A stretch of 22,634 nucleotides of DNA from Iamia sp035575815 (GCF_035575815.1 NZ_DATLXO010000010.1:1-22634); one strand, 5' to 3'; shown: positions 14,497 through 22,634, counted from the first letter of the stretch. The notes: generated from the sequence alone by a model not told the origin. A program made the numbers and translations.

Positions 14497-15068
14497 CAGG
14501 ACGTGCCCCGTGCCGGGGTCACCTGGGCTGCGGTGAGGGCGGGGAGGTCGGTGAGCAGGGCCCGGATCGCGGCCGCGGCGAGCAGACCGAGGGCCACGAC
14601 CCCGACGGTGGCTCCGAGCGAGGCGTCGAGCGAGGCGGCCACACCCGCGGTGGGAGCGACGAGGGCCCAGAGCCCGATGGCGGCCAGGGCCAGGTTCGCC
14701 GCCACGTGGGTCGCGCCAACCGGTGCCGAGCGTTCGCCGAAGCAGCCGCAGTCGGCGACCTCGCCGGTGCGGCGGGCCGACACCACCTGCAGGGTGGTGA
14801 AGGCGGCGAAGCCGACGTAGAGCAGGGCGAGGGGGGCCGCCCAGGGCCCGCCGAGGGCGACGGTGCCCGCGGCGACCACCACCTCGGCCGCGCCGAGGGC
14901 ACGCACGATCGGGTCGGATCCGGGCAGGCCGGCCCTCGCCAGGGCCAGCCCGGTGGGGGCCGGGCGACGCAGCTTGGCCGCGCCGGCCACCGCCAGCACG
15001 AATGCGGCCGCCACGAGGGGGCCGGTGGCGAGAGGGAGGGAGGCGACGATCACAGAGATGACGATCAC
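14496..15068 (-). CDS. MauE/DoxX-like membrane protein
   Basis: This is an integral membrane protein of the MauE/DoxX group with four main helices (starting LATGPLVAAAFVLAVAGAAKL). A conserved redox pair sits in DCGCFG (Cys107, Cys109 from the start chosen here) after the second helix pair. MauE works with MauD in forming disulfides of the Cys-rich amine dehydrogenase light chain. GTG 15068 is preferred because codons upstream of it look non-coding and a -10 (TACGGT) lies at 15100-15095. GTG 15053, 15107 or 15152 are alternatives, and none has a strong Shine-Dalgarno. It heads the operon and is divergent from tig. The stop overlaps the MauD-like start. Confidence 0.85.
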   Translation of the reverse strand: MIVISVIVASLPLATGPLVAAAFVLAVAGAAKLRRPAPTGLALARAGLPGSDPIVRALGAAEVVVAAGTVALGGPWAAPLALLYVGFAAFTTLQVVSARRTGEVADCGCFGERSAPVGATHVAANLALAAIGLWALVAPTAGVAASLDASLGATVGVVALGLLAAAAIRALLTDLPALTAAQVTPARGTS

Positions 15069-15094
15069 AGGAGACAGGAGAGGAGGATCCCGCC

Positions 15095-15100
15095 ACCGTA
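15095..15100 (-). promoter_or_regulatory. -10 element of the Mau-like operon
   Basis: TACGGT on the minus strand (15100 to 15095) fits TANNNT and would start a transcript near 15088, about 20 nt before GTG 15068. No -35 is recognised. Confidence 0.35.
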
Positions 15101-15183
15101 GGCGACCCACCTCGCCCTCGACGCCCCCGGGGCGGCCGGGCGCCCCCGACACCGAGGGTGCCAGGCGGGCGGCACCGCCCCGG

Positions 15184-15189
15184 TACAGT
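15184..15189 (+). promoter_or_regulatory. -10 element of tig
   Basis: TACAGT ends 10 nt before ATG 15200, so the tig mRNA would be leaderless or nearly so. No Shine-Dalgarno precedes the ATG, which fits. Confidence 0.5.
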
Positions 15190-15199
15190 GGGCGCCCTC

Positions 15200-16564
15200 A
15201 TGGAGTCGAGCGTCGAGCCCGTCGAGGGCAACAAGGTCAAGGTCAGCGTCGAGGTCCCGGCTGACGACTTCGAACGCGAGGTCGATGCCGCCTTCAAGCG
15301 CATGGCCCGCGAGGTCCGCCTGCCCGGCTTCCGGCCCGGCAAGGTGCCGCGCCAGGTCCTCGAAGCCCGGGTGGGCACCGAGACGGCGCGCCACGACGCC
15401 CTGCAGCACGCGCTGCCGGACTACTACGCCGAGGCCATCGCCCGTCTCGAGGTCGACGCCATCGCCGCGCCCGAGATCGACATCACCGCGGGGCAGGACG
15501 AGGGTCCCATTGCTTTCGACGCCGTCGTTCAGGTCCGGCCCGAGGTCATCGTCGGCGGCTACGCCTCGCTGCGGGTGGTCATCGACCGGCCCGAGGCCAC
15601 CGAGGCCGACATCGACGAGCGGATCGAGGACCTGCGCGAGCAGTTCTCCACCCTCACCGAGATCGACCGTCCCGCCGCCGAGGGCGACACCGTCACCATC
15701 GACATCACCGGCGCGCGCGACGACGAGCCCCTCGACGGGCTGACCGCCGAGGGCTACCAGTACCGCGTCGGCGCCGGCACGGTCGTGGCCGAGCTCGACG
15801 AGGCCCTCGTCGACGCCACCGCGAGCCAGGAGCTGAGCTTCACCGCCGATCACCCCGGTGACGGCGAACCCGTCGACTTCACCGTCACCGTCACCGACGT
15901 CCGTGAAACGGTGCTGCCCGACATCGACGACTCCTTCGCCGCCGAGGCGTCGGAGTTCGACACGGTCGACGAGCTGCGGGCCGACCTCACCACCCGCCTC
16001 ACCTCGGCGAAGCTGGCCCAGGCCCGCATGGACCTCCGGGAGAGGTCGGCCGACGCCCTCGGTGAGCTGGTCACCGACGATCCGCCCGAGCCACTGGTCG
16101 AGACCGAGATGCAGACCCGCCTGCAGGACCTCGCCCTGCGGCTCCAGGCCCAGGGCATCGACCTGGGCGACTACATGCGAGCCACCGGCCAGGACCCCGA
16201 GGCGTTCCGTGAGGAGCTGCGCAAGGCCGCCGGCCGCTCCGTGCGCGTCGACCTCGCCCTGCGGGCGGTGGCCTCCGCCGAGGGCATCGAGGTCGACGAC
16301 GACGAGCTCGACGCCGAGATCGAGATGGTCGCGGCGCGCGTGGGCCAGACGGCCAAGAAGGTGCGCGAGCAGTTCGAGCGCAACTCCCAGACCGCGTTGG
16401 TACGCTCCGACGTGCGCACCCGCAAGGCCATGGAGTGGATCCTCGAGCGGGTCGAGGTCGTCGATCCCGACGGTGGTCCCGTCGACCGCGACGCCGTCCT
16501 CGCCGATCCCGACGACGCGGACGATCCCGCCTCGACCGACTTCCCCGAAGAGCAGGACAGCTGA
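15200..16564 (+). CDS. tig: Trigger factor, ribosome-associated chaperone
   Basis: This is a 454-aa chaperone that binds the ribosome exit tunnel and folds nascent chains. The N-terminal ribosome-binding domain shows the signature LPGFRPGKVPRQVL (41-54). The middle PPIase domain runs about 150-235 (GDTVTIDITGARDDEPLDG), and the helical C-terminal chaperone domain follows. The tail past 435 is acidic. The start is ATG 15200: the frame extends further upstream without a Shine-Dalgarno, and TACAGT lies just before this ATG. It opens the tig-clpP-clpX block; clpP begins one base after its stop. It is divergent from the Mau-like operon, with 131 nt between. Confidence 0.96.
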   Translation: MESSVEPVEGNKVKVSVEVPADDFEREVDAAFKRMAREVRLPGFRPGKVPRQVLEARVGTETARHDALQHALPDYYAEAIARLEVDAIAAPEIDITAGQDEGPIAFDAVVQVRPEVIVGGYASLRVVIDRPEATEADIDERIEDLREQFSTLTEIDRPAAEGDTVTIDITGARDDEPLDGLTAEGYQYRVGAGTVVAELDEALVDATASQELSFTADHPGDGEPVDFTVTVTDVRETVLPDIDDSFAAEASEFDTVDELRADLTTRLTSAKLAQARMDLRERSADALGELVTDDPPEPLVETEMQTRLQDLALRLQAQGIDLGDYMRATGQDPEAFREELRKAAGRSVRVDLALRAVASAEGIEVDDDELDAEIEMVAARVGQTAKKVREQFERNSQTALVRSDVRTRKAMEWILERVEVVDPDGGPVDRDAVLADPDDADDPASTDFPEEQDS

Positions 16565-16565
16565 G

Positions 16566-17201
16566 ATGGAACCGGCCTACAACTACCTGGTCCCCACCGT
16601 CGTCGAGCAGACGAACCGTGGCGAGCGGGCCTTCGACCTCTACTCGAGGCTCCTGAAGGACCACATCATCTTCCTCGGGACCCCGATCGACGACACGATC
16701 GCCAACCTGATCTCCGCCCAGCTGCTGCACCTGGAGTCGGAGAACCCCGACAAGGACATCAACATCTACATCAACTCACCCGGTGGCGACATCACCGCGC
16801 TGTTCGCCATCTACGACACGATGCAGTACGTCAAGCCCGACATCGCCACCATCTGCTACGGCCAGGCGGCGTCGGCTGCCGCGGTGCTCCTCGCCGCGGG
16901 CACGCCGGGCAAGCGCATGGCGCTGCCCCACGCCCGGGTCCTGCTCCACCAGCCGTGGGGGAGCGGTGGCGGCCAGGCCTCCGACATCGAGATCCAGGCC
17001 CGCGAGATCCTCCGGATGCGCGACCTGCTCAACGAGATCCTCGCCCGTCACAGCGGCACCGACATCGAGAAGATCAGCCGCGACACCGACCGCGACTTCG
17101 TCCTGTCCGCGCCCGATGCCAAGGACTACGGCATCATCGACGAGGTCATCGCCACGCGCGAGTCGGTCGATCGCACCGGTGCGATCACCGCGGCAGGCTG
17201 A
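16566..17201 (+). CDS. clpP: ATP-dependent Clp protease proteolytic subunit
   Basis: This is a 211-aa serine peptidase that forms the barrel degrading proteins fed by ClpX or ClpC. The triad is Ser103 (GQAASAAAV), His128 (LLHQP) and Asp177 (DTDRD). The oxyanion strand is NSPGGDIT, and the handle helix follows residue 135. The segment GQAASAAAVLLAAGTPGKRM matches actinobacterial ClpP2 as I remember it. Start ATG 16566 lies one base after the tig stop, so it is probably translated by coupling. Many actinobacteria carry clpP1-clpP2 in tandem here; this locus has one clpP only. Confidence 0.96.
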   Translation: MEPAYNYLVPTVVEQTNRGERAFDLYSRLLKDHIIFLGTPIDDTIANLISAQLLHLESENPDKDINIYINSPGGDITALFAIYDTMQYVKPDIATICYGQAASAAAVLLAAGTPGKRMALPHARVLLHQPWGSGGGQASDIEIQAREILRMRDLLNEILARHSGTDIEKISRDTDRDFVLSAPDAKDYGIIDEVIATRESVDRTGAITAAG

Positions 17202-17260
17202 CCGCACGGACCGACCAGACAGACCGACACTCGAACCCACGAACCGACAGGGGAATCCCG

Positions 17261-18541
<1,281 letters not shown>

Positions 18542-18574
18542 CGCCTTCGGTCCGGGCCAGGGCCATGACAGCTT

Positions 18575-18594
18575 GGCCGGAAGGAAGTCCGGCC
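18575..18594 (+). terminator. Hairpin after clpX
   Basis: GGCCGGA-AGGAAG-TCCGGCC is a perfect 7-bp stem with a 6-nt loop, 34 nt after the clpX stop. No T-run follows, so it is a possible rather than certain terminator. Confidence 0.4.
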
Positions 18595-18661
18595 GCGATC
18601 GCCAACGCCGCGCTCGGCCGGGACGCTGAGCTCCTCGGGCCACGAACCGTGGGGGCCGTAC

Positions 18662-18667
18662 TAACCT
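18662..18667 (+). promoter_or_regulatory. -10 element of the coiled-coil protein gene
   Basis: TAACCT fits TANNNT and lies 50 nt before GTG 18717, leaving a leader that contains the GGAGG ribosome site at 18706-18710. Confidence 0.3.
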
Positions 18668-18716
18668 CGGCCCCTCGCCCGGGGACGAACCCCACCACTC
18701 TCGTCGGAGGACAGCC

Positions 18717-19364
18717 GTGCACAAGGCCATCAAGGGAGCCCTCGTGGGGAGCGTCGTCGGAGCGGGTGTCGCCGCCCTGCAGGCGTCGCGTGCGCCCGAC
18801 CCCGAGCGTGACCCGGTGCCGGGAATCGTGAAGGGTGCCGCCGAGGGGGCGGCCGTCGGCGGGGCGGTCGGCCTGGTGCTGCACTGGCGCGCCGGTCGCA
18901 AGGCGGCCAAGGCCGGCGCCCTCGCCCAGCTCACCTCCCGCAAGGGGTTCCAGCGCGTCAGCCACCGGGTCGAGGGCGCCGTCGACCGGGCCCTCGACGC
19001 CGCTGAGGCGGCGCTGCCCCACGTCGAGGAGTTCGCCGAGCGGGCCTCGACGTCGCTGTTCGAGATGGCCGACGCCACCCGACCCCACGTGCGATCGCTC
19101 ACCGACACCGCCCGCGAGAAGGCCTTCGACCTCACCGAGGTGGCCCTCGACTCCGCCCGCCCCCACGCGCAGGCGGCCAGGGCGCGCGCCGAAGACCTCG
19201 CCGAGGTGGCCCTCGACCGCTACGGCGACGTCGCCGAGGTCGCCAAGGAACGGGCCGCGGACGCGGCCGAGGTCGCCAAGGAGCGAGGCGCAGCGGCCGC
19301 CGAGGTCGCTCGCGACCGGGCCTCGGAGGTCTCCTCCGAGCTGCGCGCCCGCCGGGTGGCCTGA
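18717..19364 (+). CDS. Unknown Ala-rich protein with glycine-zipper helices and coiled-coil repeats
   Basis: The 215-aa product starts at GTG 18717 with GGAGG 6-7 nt upstream. Residues 5-22 (GALVGSVVGAGVAAL) and 40-56 (GAAEGAAVGGAVGLVLHW) are Gly/Ala-rich hydrophobic stretches like membrane glycine zippers. From about residue 85 the chain is Ala/Glu/Arg-rich helix with near repeats of AEVAKER(A/G)AA (167-200) and two copies of (T/A)EVALD. This resembles LEA-, apolipoprotein- or phasin-like amphipathic helices. I do not recognise the family. It probably sits at the inner membrane or on a lipid surface. It stands alone between clpX and folC. Confidence 0.8.
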   Translation: MHKAIKGALVGSVVGAGVAALQASRAPDPERDPVPGIVKGAAEGAAVGGAVGLVLHWRAGRKAAKAGALAQLTSRKGFQRVSHRVEGAVDRALDAAEAALPHVEEFAERASTSLFEMADATRPHVRSLTDTAREKAFDLTEVALDSARPHAQAARARAEDLAEVALDRYGDVAEVAKERAADAAEVAKERGAAAAEVARDRASEVSSELRARRVA

Positions 19365-19377
19365 CGCCGGGCGCCGG

Positions 19378-19383
19378 TAGCGT
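19378..19383 (+). promoter_or_regulatory. -10 element of folC
   Basis: TAGCGT, within GGTAGCGT, ends 9 nt before GTG 19393, pointing to a leaderless transcript. The same octamer makes both arms of the divergent palindrome at 1115-1134. Confidence 0.45.
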
Positions 19384-19392
19384 GGGCGGGCT

Positions 19393-20700
19393 GTGAACCT
19401 CTCGTCCGCCCTCCGCTACCTCGACCAGCACACCAACCTCGAGGCCACCGCGGGACGGGCCGAGGGGCTGTCCCTCGAGCGCATGAGCCGGCTCGTCGAC
19501 GTGCTGGGCGACCCGCAGCGGGCCTACCCGGTGATCCACATCACCGGCACCAACGGCAAGGGCTCGGTGGCCCGCATGGTCAGCGCACTGCTGGTCGCCC
19601 AGGGCCTGTCGGTCGGCACCTACACCAGCCCCCACCTCGAGGCCATCAACGAGCGCCTGGCGTGGGACGGCGAGCCCATCGACGACGACTCTTTGGCCGA
19701 GGCCATCGCCGGCATCGCCGCCGTCGAGGAGCTCTCGGGCGTGGTGCCGTCGTACTTCGAGATCCTCACCGCCGCCGCGTTCCGCTGGTTCGCCGAGGTC
19801 GCCGTCGACGTGGCCGTGGTCGAGGTCGGCATGTTGGGGCGCTACGACGCCACCAACGTCGCCGATGCCACCGTCGCGGTGCTGACCACCATCGGCCACG
19901 ACCACACCGACGGGGCCCCGGGGTGGCGCCACGCCGTCGCCGCCGAGAAGGCCGGCATCGTGAAGCCGGGCCTCACCGACGTGCTGGTGCTGGGGGAGGC
20001 AGACGACGAGCTCCGGTCGACCTTCACCGACGCCGGTGCCGCGGCCACCTGGGTGCGGGACGAGGACTTCGGCGTGGCCGCCGACCGGGTGGCCGTTGGC
20101 GGCCGTCTGGTCGACCTGCGCACGCCCGAGGCCCGCCACGATGAGGTGTTCGTGCCGGTCCACGGTTCCCATCAGAGCGACAACGCGGCGGTGGCGGTGG
20201 CCACGGTCGAGGCATTCCTCGGGCGGCCCCAGGTCGACGAGGTGGTCACCGAGGCCTTCGGCGGGCTCACCCTGCCGGGGCGCTTCGAGGTCGTCGGACG
20301 CCACCCGACCGTCATCGTCGACTCCGCTCACAACCCCGAGGGCGCGGCGGCCACCGCCACGACCCTGGCCGAGGACATCACCCTGCCGGGCTCGGTGCTC
20401 CTGGTGGTCGGCCTGCTCTCGAGGCGTGATCCCGAGGCGGTGCTCGTCGGCCTCGGTGCCGCGGACGCCGGGCTCGTCGTGGTCTGCTCGCCCGCGTCGC
20501 CCCGTGCCCTCTCCACCCGCGAGGTGGCGGCCGCGGCCGAACGCCTCGGCGCCGTGGTCGAGGTGGTGCCCGACCCGGTCGAGGCGCTGCGCCGGGCCCT
20601 GGCCGTGGCCACCGAGGACGACCTCGTCCTGGTGACCGGTTCGCTGTACGTCGCCGGCCCCGTGCGGGTCGCCCTGCGTGAGATGGAGGTCTCCACATGA
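19393..20700 (+). CDS. folC: FolC, folylpolyglutamate / dihydrofolate synthase
   Basis: This is a 435-aa ATP-dependent Mur-like ligase that adds glutamate to folates and may also join dihydropteroate to glutamate. Visible: the P-loop HITGTNGKGSVARM (49-62), SYFEILTAAAF, VGMLGRYDATN, IGHDHTDG and the C-terminal DSAHNPEGA. Length is normal. The family's usual GLGGR(L/Y)DATN reads MLGRYDATN here. GTG 19393 has no Shine-Dalgarno but a -10 just upstream. Its stop TGA at 20698 overlaps an ATG at 20697, the first of three ATGA junctions leading to map. Confidence 0.95.
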   Translation: MNLSSALRYLDQHTNLEATAGRAEGLSLERMSRLVDVLGDPQRAYPVIHITGTNGKGSVARMVSALLVAQGLSVGTYTSPHLEAINERLAWDGEPIDDDSLAEAIAGIAAVEELSGVVPSYFEILTAAAFRWFAEVAVDVAVVEVGMLGRYDATNVADATVAVLTTIGHDHTDGAPGWRHAVAAEKAGIVKPGLTDVLVLGEADDELRSTFTDAGAAATWVRDEDFGVAADRVAVGGRLVDLRTPEARHDEVFVPVHGSHQSDNAAVAVATVEAFLGRPQVDEVVTEAFGGLTLPGRFEVVGRHPTVIVDSAHNPEGAAATATTLAEDITLPGSVLLVVGLLSRRDPEAVLVGLGAADAGLVVVCSPASPRALSTREVAAAAERLGAVVEVVPDPVEALRRALAVATEDDLVLVTGSLYVAGPVRVALREMEVST

Positions 20701-20738
20701 ACGTGGACGAGCCCCACGACAAGATGGTGCACCGATGA
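20697..20738 (+). CDS. Bridge mini-ORF 1, 13 codons
   Basis: ATG 20697 overlaps the folC stop (ATGA). The frame reads MNVDEPHDKMVHR and stops at 20738, overlapping the next mini-ORF by ATGA. It is likely to matter as a path for coupled translation rather than as a protein. Confidence 0.35.
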   Translation: MNVDEPHDKMVHR

Positions 20739-20776
20739 GCGAGCGCAGCGAGCGAGCCAGAGGGCACGGGCGATGA
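20735..20776 (+). CDS. Bridge mini-ORF 2, 13 codons (MIRU-like)
   Basis: ATG 20735 overlaps the stop of the first mini-ORF, and its own TGA overlaps the map start (ATGA 20773-20776). It reads MSERSERARGHGR. The core GAGCGAGCGCAGCGAGCGAG resembles repeats seen at overlapping gene ends in actinobacteria and the mycobacterial MIRU pattern. It also carries AGAGGG, the likely ribosome site for map. Confidence 0.35.
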   Translation: MSERSERARGHGR

Positions 20777-21759
20777 CGAGTACCACCCTCGCCGACCCCG
20801 CCCGACTCAAGGCCAACAACCCCTGCTGGTGCGGGTCGGGACGGAAGTTCAAGCGCTGCCACGGCCCCTCGCTGGAGCGCGTGCGACCGGGGACGGTCGG
20901 GCCCCGCCGCCCGGTGCCGGAGGGGATCGTGCGCCCCCACTACGCCGAGCACGGCGGGCGCAGCCGGCGCGACGTCCCCGACGTGCAGGACACCGCCACC
21001 CTCGCCGCCATGCGCCGCACCGGTCGCGACGCGGCCCGAGTGCTGCGCGACGTCGGCGCGGCCATCGCCCCCGGCGTCACCACCGACGCGCTCGACGCCC
21101 TCTGCCACCAGCTCTGCATCGACGCCGGCGGCTACCCGAGCCCGCTCAACTACGGCGACCCGGGGTACCCGAAGTCGATCTGCACGTCGGTCAACGAGGT
21201 CATCTGCCACGGCATCCCCGACTCCCGGGCCCTGCGCGACGGCGACATCGTCAACCTCGACGTCACCCTCTTCCGCGAGGGCGTCCACGGCGACACCAAC
21301 GCCACGTTCACCGTGGGCACCGTCGACGAGCTCAGCCGGGGCCTCGTCCGGGTCACCCGCGAGTGCCTCGAGCGGGGCATCGAAGCCGTGGCCCCCGGCC
21401 GGCCCACCAGCGACATCGGCCAGGCCATCCAGAGCCACGCCGAGGCCGAGGGCTTCGGTGTGGTGCGGGCCTTCACCGGCCACGGGGTGGGGCGCGAGTT
21501 CCACACCGGGCTCCACATCCTCCACTACTTCGAGCCTCGCGACGAGACGGTGCTGATGGAGCCGGGCATGACCTTCACCATCGAGCCCATGATCGCCCTC
21601 GGCGCCTGGCAGCACCGGACGTGGGACGACGACTGGACGGCGGTCACCACCGACGGTCGCCGCACCGCCCAGTTCGAGCACACCCTCGTCGTCACCGACG
21701 ACGGACCCGAGATCCTCACCCTCCACCCCGACGGCGAGTGGAGCGGCTTCCCCGGCTGA
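20773..21759 (+). CDS. map: Type I methionine aminopeptidase with SEC-C zinc motif
   Basis: This is a 328-aa enzyme that removes the first methionine from new proteins. The N-terminal NNPCWCGSGRKFKRCHG (15-31) is a SEC-C zinc-binding motif (Cys18, Cys20, Cys29, His30), probably for docking on the ribosome. The metal ligands are Asp163, Asp174, His237, Glu271 and Glu302 (LDVTLF, HGDTNATF, GHGVGREFH, TIEPM, QFEHT). ATG 20773 has AGAGGG about 9 nt upstream inside the preceding mini-ORF and overlaps its stop. The extension makes it longer than E. coli Map (264 aa). Many actinobacteria have two or more map genes, so this may not be the only one. Confidence 0.96.
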   Translation: MTSTTLADPARLKANNPCWCGSGRKFKRCHGPSLERVRPGTVGPRRPVPEGIVRPHYAEHGGRSRRDVPDVQDTATLAAMRRTGRDAARVLRDVGAAIAPGVTTDALDALCHQLCIDAGGYPSPLNYGDPGYPKSICTSVNEVICHGIPDSRALRDGDIVNLDVTLFREGVHGDTNATFTVGTVDELSRGLVRVTRECLERGIEAVAPGRPTSDIGQAIQSHAEAEGFGVVRAFTGHGVGREFHTGLHILHYFEPRDETVLMEPGMTFTIEPMIALGAWQHRTWDDDWTAVTTDGRRTAQFEHTLVVTDDGPEILTLHPDGEWSGFPG

Positions 21760-21763
21760 CCCC

Positions 21764-21840
21764 TCCTTCGAAGTGGTCGCGAAACCCGTCGCTCCGGGGA
21801 CGGATTCCGCGACCAGTTGGGGGCGTCCTTCGGACTGGTC
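21764..21840. repeat. Overlapping inverted and direct repeats between map and ndk
   Basis: TGGTCGCG (21774-21781) pairs with CGCGACCA (21808-21815), with CCGTC/GACGG inside (21786-21790, 21799-21803). GACCAGT (21811-21817) can instead pair with ACTGGTC (21834-21840). TCCTTCGNNNTGGTCG occurs directly repeated at 21764-21779 and 21826-21841. The two pairings are mutually exclusive. A map terminator or an intergenic repeat family is likely. Confidence 0.5.
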
Positions 21841-21878
21841 GGGAGCCTCTGGGTTCGGGGGCGGTGGGGACACCTCGC

Positions 21879-21884
21879 TACCCT
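21879..21884 (+). promoter_or_regulatory. -10 element of ndk
   Basis: TACCCT ends 7 nt before ATG 21892 and no Shine-Dalgarno is present, pointing to a leaderless mRNA. Confidence 0.45.
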
Positions 21885-21891
21885 CACCGCC

Positions 21892-22308
21892 ATGACCACC
21901 CGCACCTTCGTGATGGCCAAGCCCGACGCTGTGGAGCGGCGCCTGGTGGGCGAGATCGTGGACCGCCTCGAGCGCAAGGGCCTGACCCTCGTCGCCGCCG
22001 AGCTGCGACCCGTGTCGACCGAGCTGGCCCAGGAGCACTACGCCGAGCACGTCGAGCGACCGTTCTACGGCGAGCTGGTGGCGTTCCTCACCCGCAGCCC
22101 GGTGTTCGCCATGGTCGTGGAGGGCCCCAACGACGACACGTGGGAGCTCTGTCGCATTCTGATCGGCAAGACCAAGGTCGGCGACGCCCAGCCCGGCTCA
22201 ATCCGGGGCGACCTGGCCACCACGACCAACGAGAACCTGGTCCACGGCTCCGACGGCCCCGAGTCCGCCGACCGCGAGATCAAGCTCTGGTTCGGCGACC
22301 GGGTCTGA
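21892..22308 (+). CDS. ndk: Nucleoside diphosphate kinase
   Basis: This is a 138-aa enzyme that transfers the gamma-phosphate between nucleoside di- and triphosphates through a phosphohistidine, His118 in NLVHGSD. The start TRTFVMAKPDAVERR, the Kpn-loop region ERPFYGELVAF and the end IKLWF are typical. Family length is normal. ATG 21892 fits the conserved start, and the frame continues further upstream without ribosome-site support. It is expressed on its own promoter after the map repeat region. Confidence 0.97.
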   Translation: MTTRTFVMAKPDAVERRLVGEIVDRLERKGLTLVAAELRPVSTELAQEHYAEHVERPFYGELVAFLTRSPVFAMVVEGPNDDTWELCRILIGKTKVGDAQPGSIRGDLATTTNENLVHGSDGPESADREIKLWFGDRV

Positions 22309-22334
22309 CCCTGACGCCGCAGCGGGGCTCCCGG

Positions 22335-22421
22335 GTGGCCGATGGCCGGGTGAAGGGTGCGGTGTCGCTGGCGTTGGGCCCGGTCATCAACGTCGCCGAG
22401 GGCCGCCGGGTGCCCGACTGA
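22335..22421 (+). pseudogene. Coding-like fragment after ndk (frame A)
   Basis: From GTG 22335 a frame with strong G/C third positions reads VADGRVKGAVSLALGPVINV, then AEGRRVPD, and stops at TGA 22419. Coding signal then resumes in another frame from about 22441. No family is recognised. It may be a tiny gene or the front part of a broken one. Confidence 0.25.
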
Positions 22422-22464
22422 CAGCGGGAGGGGGCACTCCGGCGGCCAGCCCACCACCGACCAG

Positions 22465-22634
22465 GTGGAGCACTTCTTCGAGACCTCCTTCTCCGACGGC
22501 GACGCCGAGATCCGCCGGGGCTTCCAGGCCTACGTGGCCGCCGTGGGCGAGGACGACCCGGTACGCCGCCAGGAGCTCATGTTCCAGGCCAACACCCTGG
22601 TGGCCACCCACGAGCAGGCCGGCGCCCAGCCCTA
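22465..22634 (+). CDS. Unknown protein fragment at the right edge (frame B)
   Basis: The frame GGC at 22441 onward has G or C in nearly every third position and runs off the window. From GTG 22465 it reads VEHFFETSFSDGDAEIRRGF, then about 37 more residues including RRQELMFQANTLVATHEQ. No Shine-Dalgarno precedes this GTG, and the true start may lie further upstream or be lost by a frameshift near 22420. I do not recognise the family. The chain is hydrophilic and helical. Confidence 0.4.
   Translation, partial: MEHFFETSFSDGDAEIRRGFQAYVAAVGEDDPVRRQELMFQANTLVATHEQAGAQP

Noticed and set aside
10820..15068. Methylamine dehydrogenase operon
   Set aside because: No heavy chain, MauG or amicyanin, and the second TTQ tryptophan seems absent.
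19132..22050. Very long open frame on the minus strand across folC, map and ndk
   Set aside because: All three plus-strand genes are secure; the antisense frame is His/Gly-rich and crosses several gene boundaries.

Overview
This is a high-GC window with strong G/C preference at third codon positions. It looks like an actinomycete chromosome (Actinomycetota), and the gene content suggests class Acidimicrobiia. The reasons are the tig-clpP-clpX block with an actinobacterial-style ClpX, many GTG starts, TANNNT -10 elements placed just upstream of start codons, LGFP repeats, and a SEC-C methionine aminopeptidase. The class assignment is an inference; the phylum is fairly secure. I see no insertion sequence, prophage, CRISPR array or rRNA.

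Layout. 1-2190: two divergent genes for a zinc/manganese-type ABC importer (ATPase and permease). Their shared control region holds a Zur-like box, a palindrome carrying a -10 on both strands, and a hairpin. The ATPase is followed by an unknown gene that is cut by the window edge. 2191-5419: tRNA-Arg, a shortened orphan Phd antitoxin joined to a YohF-like dehydrogenase, then a divergent pair of an atypical shikimate kinase and a PfkB sugar kinase. 5502-7204: a KhtT/KhtU-type cation:proton antiporter with its regulatory subunit. 7279-10326: an SRPBCC protein, an SF2 helicase and an aldo/keto reductase. 10551-10622: tRNA-Gly.

10820-15068 is the most unusual region. It is a minus-strand operon of a MauE-like membrane protein, a MauD-like membrane thioredoxin with a His-rich tail, an unknown 162-aa protein, and a 745-aa Tat-exported protein. 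The last joins a 22-cysteine domain resembling the methylamine dehydrogenase light chain (MauA) to LGFP repeats and DUF4214 repeats. There is no heavy chain and no MauG, and the second tryptophan needed for the TTQ cofactor appears to be serine. I read this as a reused Mau maturation module that makes a disulfide-rich surface protein, not an amine dehydrogenase.

15200-22308: housekeeping genes on the plus strand. These are trigger factor, ClpP and ClpX, a coiled-coil membrane protein, folC, map and ndk. folC and map are joined by two successive 13-codon mini-ORFs linked through three ATGA overlaps, which resembles mycobacterial MIRU elements. After ndk, the window ends in coding-like DNA split between two frames.
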